Assembly (NCBI GenBank): GCA_905221605.1
Contig: CAJNDS010002732.1
Location: 234,501 to 298,500 of the forward strand
Source: Symbiodinium natans
Taxonomy: Eukaryota; Sar; Dinophyceae; Suessiales; Symbiodiniaceae
DNA: 64,000 nucleotides
Reading direction: 5' to 3'
In this document: one piece after another, positions 57,300 through 64,000 of the stretch
Layout of the letters: each line of letters begins with the position of its first letter
How positions within the stretch are numbered: the first letter of the stretch is position 1
The notes under the pieces: model-generated
What the model was told of the DNA's origin: nothing
What the model saw: only the letters and a program-made list of their open reading frames with translations
Databases searched by the model: none
Position numbers and translations under genes: made by a program

Positions 57300-58190
57300 A
57301 GTTGCGGCTTGTGGCTTGTGTGACTTTCAGAAAAGCAACAAGGGCAGCTGAGGCTTCAAGAGTTTAGGCTCGAGATGTCGAGCAAATGTATGGTTGAGGC
57401 TAGAAGCTCCCAAATTTATTGACGTAGGCGTTGACTGACAGACACGCCTGCAGGCCGAACCAAAAGCAACATAGGAGAGAGCCTCTATATGCCACCTGCC
57501 ACGCAAAGGCTGAAGCGAGAGTTTGCATCACACTAAGCAGACAAGCGCATCTTGGAACTAGACTGGCAAGATGCTATCCAAGGAACTGATGGCTAGGTAA
57601 GTTGCGCATGTGCCATGAGAGATGAAGATGCGTTGCAAGTGCTGCCGGTCCGCGGGAAAGCGACTGACGCGTCCATCAGAAGTAGTGCGACAGACTGGAC
57701 TTCGCTCGCGACTCCTTGGAACGACGTGCCTGGGAATACGTTGGCATGAGATCCATTCGCGACCCATGTCTCTTCAACATGACTTCCACAGCATCGTCTT
57801 ATTGTACTGTAGGGCCCAATTATTATTGCTATTATTGTTATTATTATCACATTTTATTATTATTAGTATTAATGTTTTTTATTTTTTCATTCTTATTATA
57901 AAATTAAAATTATGTGTTTTTTATTGTTTTTTGTTACTTTTATTACTATTGTCATTATTGCGTGAACAACCCCCCATCTCAGCCTTACAGACACCCAGGC
58001 CAGGGCACTGGCTAGTGTTGTTCTTGGTGGGATGCTGCCACTCGACTTGACATGCTTCTAGTGCGCACCTCCGGGTTTCGGGCTTAGGGTTTAAAATTTA
58101 GGGTTTCGGGTTTAGGGCTAGTTGAGCACCTCCAGTTGATGAGTTAGAGGAATCGGAGGGTCAGCTACGGAGCCGTTTTCCCGGATTCAG
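57300..58190. other. No gene recognised
   Basis: Contains an ATT-rich low-complexity tract at about 57818-57960 and telomere-like sequence at 58075-58117. The 57622-58050 frame crosses the tract and is not trusted. Confidence 0.5.
57818..57960. repeat. ATT/TTA low-complexity tract
   Basis: Runs of TATTATTATTGTTATT passing into AT-rich, T-rich sequence. Confidence 0.85.
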
Positions 58191-58219
58191 GTGCGCAAGG
58201 TCCAGGCTTTTGCTCAGCA

Positions 58220-59560
58220 TGCCAAGGTCTACAGATCCTGAGTATGCTAGCATGGGTTTCCTCTGGCGGCAACCCAGACTATGGAACTGGATTGACCGAG
58301 AGCTTCTGGAGCCTTGGCAGCTCTGGCACCTCGAGCACCTCAAGTAGCCAAGAAAGTTTAGGGTTTAGGGTTTAGGGTTTAGGGTTCTTGAGTGCTGCGT
58401 GCAATGCCAGGGTTTCCTACATACTGCTCGTGGACATCGGCACGCAAACAGGTTTTGCCGCCGGCGAGCCTTACATGCATTTGTGGAGAGTCTCTGCTTT
58501 GTGGCTAAGAGACTTGCCAAAAGCTCTGCATCAACGACACATCAGGAACGTGGAGTGGTCAGAGGAGCTGCAGTGGTCATCTCGATCGCGGGCTTCGTGC
58601 TGCTTGATGGCACTTTTCCACAGGGCGCACTTGTATAGCTACATATATACACACACCCACATCATTGCAGCAATGGGACAGCCACTGCAGTCATGTGCAG
58701 GTATTGTTTGACTTTCCTGGGCATGGCCCGGGGCTCAGGACCGTGGCAAAGTCTGTGATTTTTGCAAGCATGTCCAATTGCATGGAAGCTTATGCTCTTG
58801 CATCCCAGGTTGTGGAGCTTATCCGATCCATCTTGGTTTTCTGGAAAGACAAGTACAGCAAGATAGATGCGCAAGGCCACTGGCTAATCCTTGGCTGGGG
58901 GGTCGGGGCCTCGATTGCTGTGTGTGATAGAGCCTTGAATAACCTTGACACATGGGAGTTTACGATCTTAGGGGTACCTTATCGGGAATCTTACAATTGT
59001 GGGATTTTGGGGGTCTATATTCGGGTCCACCCTAAACCCTAAACCCTAAACCCCCACATGGATCAACTCTAGGGTTTTCCCAAGACCCAGGCATGTTGAG
59101 CGGCTGAGGGTTGATTCTGAGGACAAAACCCTTTTCCTCCTCGAGGAGCTGTGGCTAAGCTGCAAGGTACGGTGCCTCCGCAGTGTTGCGCCTTCCCTCG
59201 GTTCCCCTGGAAAGTCGACCTTGCTGGTTTAGGGTTGAAGCTCGCGACCAAAGGCTTGAGGCCGTGAGCAGCAAGAACGCAGCAAATGCCAGATGCTGCT
59301 GCCCTCGTCGGCAACGAATCGCCGCCCATCTTGAAGACTGGAAATGTCGATATGAAAGCGAGCAATTTCCCCCATTTGGGGGTTTACGAAAACTGGGGAC
59401 CCCTTAAAAAGACCCCCAAATAGTAGGTTCCCAAAAATGAGGACCCCCCAAAATCGGGAAACCCCCATTTGGTCCTGGTCTCGAGGTCATACTTGCCGAG
59501 AAAGATGTACGGGAAATGCAACGCGAAGTTCAGGTGCGCCTGTCTCTGTGTGCTAGGCCG
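58220..59560 (+). CDS. Alpha/beta-hydrolase-fold protein, possibly NDRG-like, exons
   Basis: Exon at about 58227-58345 reads STDPEYASMGFLWRQPRLWN then WIDRELLEPWQLWHLEHLK. A middle exon contains YILLVDIGTQTG (about 58423). Exon 58701 to about 58951 after GTGCAG reads VLFDFPGHGPGL, a typical strand-turn of the fold, then EAYALASQVVELIRSILVFW and HWLILGWGVGASIAVCDRAL. The elbow GWGVGA has Gly where hydrolases have the nucleophile Ser (GxSxG). Pseudo-hydrolases such as the NDRG family share this change, and the flanking GVGA recalls them. Further exons: about 59085-59166 (RHVERLRVDSEDKTLFLLEE) and about 59470-59540 (GLEVILAEKDVREMQREVQV). Catalysis is therefore doubtful. Family assignment rests on one exon. 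Confidence 0.45.
58951..59030. mobile_element. Short element, family 3 copy b, at an exon end
   Basis: GGGAGTTTACGATCTTA starts directly at the end of the hydrolase-like exon and would supply a GA donor (GAGTTTACG). It ends near GGGGTCTATATTCGGGTCC and is followed at 59029-59052 by a CCCTAAA tract. A related element lies at about 59375-59470 (GACCCCCAAATAGTAGG). Confidence 0.6.
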
Positions 59561-59639
59561 ACGATGCTGTGAGTCTGTTTGGTCAGTTCTGAAAACAATG
59601 GTCCCGTGTCTTGCCACAAGTGTCTAGAAAGAGTCGAGC

Positions 59640-59850
59640 AACTCGATCCGGCGTTGCATTCACAACCCTGCTCAGATGCATTTTCGCACCAAAGACCCTC
59701 AAGGCAAGGTGAATCTCTGTGAAGCTTGTTTTGCCACCGTGATTCCGAAGAAACCTAGCCGCAGGGCGTCATCAAACCGTGCTCAGGCGACTACAGGAAG
59801 CTGCGTTGCATCTCCTATCGGGAGGGATGCAGCGCCCAAAGAGTAGAGCT
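59640..59850 (+). CDS. Unassigned exon
   Basis: The frame at about 59677-59846 reads MHFRTKDPQGKVNLCEACFA then TVIPKKPSRRASSNRAQATT, with an LCEAC cysteine pair and a basic tail. Function unknown. Another weak + frame at about 60170-60290 (NVRTAKLVAALTDLSARAQE) may be a further exon. Confidence 0.35.
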
Positions 59851-60625
59851 GATGAAGGCCGGCGCGAGACTTCCTGAGCCTCTAATGCCAGAGGGAACCC
59901 GGCTGGGAGGTTGATGCTCCACTGGCTGAGCATATCCTGATCATGTGCACAAACGAAACGGACATCAGCTCCGACCATGAAGACGCTTGCTTGCGACTTC
60001 AGCATGCAGAATCCAGCGCATTGAGAATGTGGAGAAAGGTCTCAGGATGTCGCACCGGGATAAATTGAGATCCGAACCCACCAGGCGATTCGTACCCTCC
60101 TTGCTTTGGGTGGCGCGCCCGAGACGGAGACGCAGGCAGACGTGTGGACGGCCACTGGGCTTTACAGGAAATGTCCGCACCGCTAAGTTGGTGGCTGCCC
60201 TCACAGACCTCTCAGCACGCGCTCAGGAGATGCACAATCGCGAGAATGCCCGCATTGTCCACACAATTCTTCCATCTGCACAGGGCATTGTCGCCAGGCA
60301 TGCAGCCGCTTGGAGGAAGCCTGCGAAAAACTGTTGTCATTCCTCTGGGACCCATGGCCTCTATCAAACCTCCGGGCAAGGTGAATCGAATGATCACTCT
60401 CCGGGCACTGGTGCCATCTGTCGGCTACGCATGGCTGAGGATGTCCACTACCAGCCGCTTGGGCCTGGAAGCACAGTAACTTCTCGACGGATGCAGGAAC
60501 GATGTTTGGTGGTACCATGTTCAAAGCTTAATGTCCCTGCAAGCGTGGATGGCCAAAGGATCGGGAACTCAGCTCTTTCTCGTGCCAAGCTTAGCGAGTT
60601 GATGCAGAAGTTGCTGGCAGCGCAA

Positions 60626-60745
60626 TATATATATATATATACATGTACAGATATATATATATATATAGAGAGAGAGAGAGCTGTACATATGTATATATGT
60701 ATGTGTATATATATATACCTATCTACATATAGACATATACATATA
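60626..60745. repeat. (AT)n-(AG)n compound microsatellite
   Basis: ATATATATATAT, then CATGTACAG, a second AT run, AGAGAGAGAGAG, then degenerating TATATGTATG. Same architecture as 51440-51525. Confidence 0.9.
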
Positions 60746-61209
60746 CGGGACTTAGCCATATGGGCTCTCTTCTGAGGTGCCGGTGCCAAAGGCTCTTCTA
60801 GGCAGCCAGCTGCAGGACCGGCATGGTTCATGGTGGATCATGGTGGGGCCCTTTTTTTTGGCTCCCCGAAGCTATATGGACTAGAGCAGAGGGTTTAGGG
60901 TTTATGGTTTTTGGTTTAGGAGTTTACCTTACTGGAGACGAAAAAAGCCCAAAAAAACACCTAGACTGCAGACGCACCCCAATGTGCCGAAGTTGCGGAA
61001 AGGGTCCACGATGCAGCCCAAGACGCCTGAGGATGCCCACCGGTGCTTCCCCCACGCAGCGGTCTGTGGTGTGAAGCAAAGCGGCGCCCACACCGCCATT
61101 CCGCTGAAACTGGGAAAGCACCCGCACATTCTGGAAGAAGCTTGGCTCTGACGACAGCTAGGCTAGCAGGGGTGTCGAATGGAAACTGAACTCGGGGAGG
61201 GTTGCTCTT

Positions 61210-62020
61210 CCCGGATTCCTGCTCTGTGAGAGACATAGTGAAAGTGCGAAGTGGGGTTTTTTCACGACCGTTGCCCTTCTCGGAGATGCTTGTGAAGACT
61301 GCCGGTCCGAGGAAGGGGACGAACTGGTCATGCTTGCTTCCAGCAAATCCACTGCAGGCACAGACTTGCTATGCTCAGAAGTGTTGTGCATGCAACGCAA
61401 GACGTGCAGCTGGGGCTGTTCCCGCTTCTACTAACAGTCCTTAATAGGGATTATAATGGGGGGGTACGATAATCCAAATGAAAGACTGCTAGCGTAAGGG
61501 GGAACATCTCAACGTGCAGTTGCTTTCAGCAACGGCTCACTTCTCTCAGGGTACTGCTGCCTGCTGGATGACCCGATCGGCACCATGGAACAAGGCAGCA
61601 CGAGGATCGCCCCGGAAGCACAAGAAGGAACGAACGACAAGGCGCAATGTTGGCTTTGTGGGTATACGCAAGTTTAGGGTTCAGGGTTGCGCGGATAGCC
61701 GTGCATTTAGAAGCCTTTGGTCGGTCAGGCGCGCAAGGTGCCGAACCGGGTGCTAATGCCTGATGGTCAGATCCGCTTGGGGCCAGCAACTGGGCTGCAC
61801 AGACTGGTTCGTTCGATGTAGGAGCAAATGCTGTGAACTCATTTAAATTGAAGCTGAGAGTCGCAGACTCGGCACAACTCTTGGCGCATTCTCTGCAGGC
61901 AGCAGATGGTCCTCAAGTTGTGCTCGTTCTTGGTTGCACCCTGCCGCACAAAAAAGCCTGGAGTTCAGAGCGCGAATGGGGGCTCGAAGAACTGAGGTCC
62001 CGATGATTTCTGCGACATTT
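61210..62020 (+). CDS. Unassigned gene, three exons
   Basis: Exon at about 61236-61402 reads AKWGFFTTVALLGDACEDCR, SEEGDELVMLASSKSTAGTD and ends MQRKT. After a family 1 element, the next exon from 61520 reads AFSNGSLLSGYCCLLDDPIG then TMEQGSTRIAPEAQEGTND. A third at about 61850-62000 reads RVADSAQLLAHSLQAADGPQ then VVLVLGCTLPHKKAWSSERE. The first junction is in phase if the intron runs from GC at 61404 to AG at 61519. Composition is convincingly coding, but no family is recognised. Confidence 0.5.
61404..61519. mobile_element. Family 1 element copy d acting as an intron
   Basis: Element ends: left near CTACTAACAGTCCTTAATAG, right AAGACTGCTAGCGTAAGGGG then GAACATCTC. The 8-mer ACGTGCAG lies on both sides (61402-61409 and 61512-61519). 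The left copy contains a GC donor (ACGT|GCAG) and the right copy the AG acceptor, in compatible reading phase, so element plus duplication could be a complete GC-AG intron. Confidence 0.65.
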
Positions 62021-62204
62021 TGGACATCATCGACGGCTATGTAAGTTCGTCGAGCAGCTGCCACGGCACTCATCAAACAAGCAAGGTGTAAACCCTAAAC
62101 CCTTAAGTGCATTGCAAGGCATGTGTCCCAGCTGCCACAAGGTCAGATCCACCTTCTTTCAACTCGACCCGTGCAGTGGCACCTGGTACAGCAAGACACA
62201 GTGA

Positions 62205-62312
62205 CATAGTACTCCCCAGTGCCATAGTGCTCCCCTCCCCTAACATATGCCCTTGGGGTATGTAACATTAGGGGGTAGAGGGGTTTTTAATACCAGGGGG
62301 AGGGGATTATTC
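62205..62312. mobile_element. Possible short G/C-block inverted-repeat element
   Basis: TAGTACTCCCCAGTGCCATA then CTCCCCTCCCC on the left and GGGGGTAGAGGGG plus ACCAGGGGGAGGGGATTA on the right can pair imperfectly. About 100 bp. It resembles the other introner-like elements in size and C/G-block design, but no second copy is seen. Confidence 0.4.
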
Positions 62313-62594
62313 AGCCAGCAGCTTGAACTGTAAGCCCCGGTCAAGGCAAGCATGTGCACTGTCGGACTTATGTCTGGGCATTGTGGGTTATGGGTTGCTT
62401 AAGAGCACTCAGCGACGGTTCCTACTTTCAAAGAACGCATCGAGGCGCCAGACGCAACTCCGGCTAAATTTGGCCAGATGGGGAAAGTTCCGTTTCGACA
62501 GGACATGCGTGAGAATCATGGTGATGACAGCAGCTGGGTTGGTCTGAGTCGCGGTGCGTCCTTCGCGCAGGATCGACATCACACATCATGTTGG

Positions 62595-63999
62595 CAGTCG
62601 CCGGGATCCAGCCGTGCTCGAGAAGCTTCCGCTCGATATTGCCAGAAGCTTACATCGCACGGGCAAGCATCACGAAGCGCAGAGCTTCATACCATGAGCT
62701 TTTTGCATTGATTGTTAGTATTATGATTATGATTTGTTTTTTTTATCGTGTTGAGGCCGACTGCGCATTGATCCTGTCAGAGCGTGAAGATCTTCTGGAA
62801 AACACCATGGACTCGGATGCCAGGACTTTCTTGATCTCTGAAGCTTTCATGCCTTGGAACTGCCCAAGCATGGGATGGCATGCTGCTACCTTTTGCATGG
62901 TTAAGGTTAAGGCCAGTCATGAAGAGCAGAGGAAGGATCACATGGTCAAGCCTCTTGTGAGTTCCTGCTCTGCGACCTGCTGAAGGAATCTGACCATTGC
63001 GATCAACCTTAGGTATGCAACTTGTCTGACACAGACTTTGTGACTTTGCTTGGGCTCTTGGTGTGTGCTTCACGTCATAACCCATCAGGTTCTCGATTGT
63101 CGGGCCGATGCAATCTCGCAGCATCGGCTAAAGACCTATCGCAAGAAATGCAAAATTGTCACTGACTCCTGGCCATAGGCGTAGTCAACGGCTTTTGGTA
63201 TGAGGCTGTTCTGCTTCGGAGGCTGTTCTGTCTTGTGCAGCTACTGAGGAGATCCAGGACCCCAAAAGTCAAATTGTTCTGGCTGAAAACAGCAGCGTCC
63301 GGAGCCTCTTCTGCCCATAGCATGGCAAGCATAGGACGCGATGCCCGCCCACGTGTATGTGTGTGTAGCAAGGAAGTTTCAGCTTTCGTTGCCACGCAGC
63401 TCACGCCGCATGCCTTTGATGCAGCTGAAGTCGTGCCGCAATCGATGCTGAGGAAAACGGGATCTTTCGTATTTACATCCGCCACCGAGACTGGGGTCTT
63501 TGCAATTGCGCCCTCAGCGGCATAAACACCTTGGCGACGGAATGCACGCATGGGAATTTCAAAAAAAACTGTAAACCATCCCTGGCTTCAGGCAATCTCT
63601 TGCAAGGCAGTGTACGACCTCTTCACAAAGTTGATTGACCCGACAACCAATACTGGTCATGTTGTTGCCGCGCCGATTCAAAAGTATGTGCGTGGAAACT
63701 TGCTTGCACAATCAGGGATGCAGCGCAAAAAGTCCAGTCCCTTGTGGGAAAAAACACTGCGGCGTTGATGGCAGACATCAACCTGATTGGGGCGCATACA
63801 TCAGCAGTGCCCTGCGTGTCTAAGGAGAGGAGAACCTCTCATTCTTTGATGCTGGCTGGCACTGTGTGAGAGAGTTGGCCTATAGCAGTCGCCACTCTTG
63901 ATCAACCTGCTTGCCAAGGATATGTCTGCGCGGGTCATTGACAGATGTGCTGGCACGTTGCTTGGGTCTTTCAGCGGCAAGGAGAATTTCAACATGTAA
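62595..63999 (+). CDS. Unassigned gene reaching the window end
   Basis: Exons on +: about 62613-62700 (RSILPEAYIARASITKRRAS), about 62750-62960 (VEADCALILSEREDLLENTM, DSDARTFLISEAFMPWN), about 63243-63320 (EEIQDPKSQIVLAENSSVRS), about 63373-63500 (VSAFVATQLTPHAFDAAEVV, SMLRKTGSFVFTSATETG), 63592 to about 63738 (KAVYDLFTKLIDPTTNTGHV, IQKYVRGNLLAQSGMQRKKS), and about 63898-63999 (INLLAKDMSARVIDRCAGTL ending FNM-stop at 63997-63999). A 130-codon - frame (63159-63551) overlaps but is less consistent with its neighbours. No family motif is recognised. Confidence 0.5.
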
Positions 64000-64000
64000 A

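Noticed and set aside
63159-63551. 130-codon - strand frame
   Set aside because: The + strand has several exon-like frames here in line with downstream exons, and no motif supports the - strand.

Overview
ORGANISM. This is intron-rich eukaryotic nuclear DNA, best explained as a dinoflagellate, probably of the Suessiales/Symbiodiniaceae type. The argument rests on splice sites. When the two best-recognised genes (a phosphomannose isomerase fusion and a calpain) are threaded exon by exon through conserved protein motifs, most introns start with GC, two start with GA, only a minority start with GT, and almost all end AG followed by G in the next exon. That GC/GA/GT-AG|G pattern is characteristic of dinoflagellates. 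Supporting signs are TTTAGGG-type (CCCTAAA) telomere-like tracts at about forty places, short inverted-repeat elements inside introns, no bacterial signals, and every convincing exon on the + strand, as expected of unidirectional dinoflagellate gene arrays.

LAYOUT. 0-3.6 kb: microsatellites, an AT-rich minisatellite and one unassigned exon. 3.6-4.7 kb: an ERp29-like ER chaperone. 4.8-11 kb: unassigned exons, telomere-like tracts and a small inverted-repeat element. 11.2-14.1 kb: a leucine-rich-repeat gene. 14.5-25 kb: mostly intronic or intergenic DNA with scattered exons, one resembling an EF hand. 25.2-29.2 kb: a coiled-coil gene with repeated acidic Pro/Ser exons. 29.8-34.5 kb: a calpain-type cysteine protease with an intact Cys/His/Asn triad. 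36.2-42.6 kb: exons of coiled-coil, acidic and Pro-rich proteins. 42.8-51.4 kb: about 8.5 kb of repeats (CT microsatellites in a duplicated cassette, 70-95 bp and 64 bp tandem repeats, a 31-bp satellite with TTCGAA hairpins in a higher-order array, and an 87-bp array). 51.8-57 kb: unassigned exons, then a gene fusing an HxGH nucleotidyltransferase to a type I phosphomannose isomerase. 58-64 kb: an alpha/beta-hydrolase-like gene lacking the nucleophile serine, and more unassigned exons reaching the window end.

HOW IT FITS. The genes share no obvious pathway. ERp29 (ER folding) and phosphomannose isomerase (GDP-mannose supply for glycosylation) both serve the secretory route, but that is a loose link. 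The strongest common theme is genome structure: short inverted-repeat elements and telomere-like tracts sit inside introns, sometimes flanked by 7-8 bp direct repeats and sometimes coinciding with a splice site. This looks like intron creation by small mobile elements (introners) and by telomere-repeat insertion. Exon edges given with 'about' are estimates; edges without it were fixed by reading frame and protein motifs.
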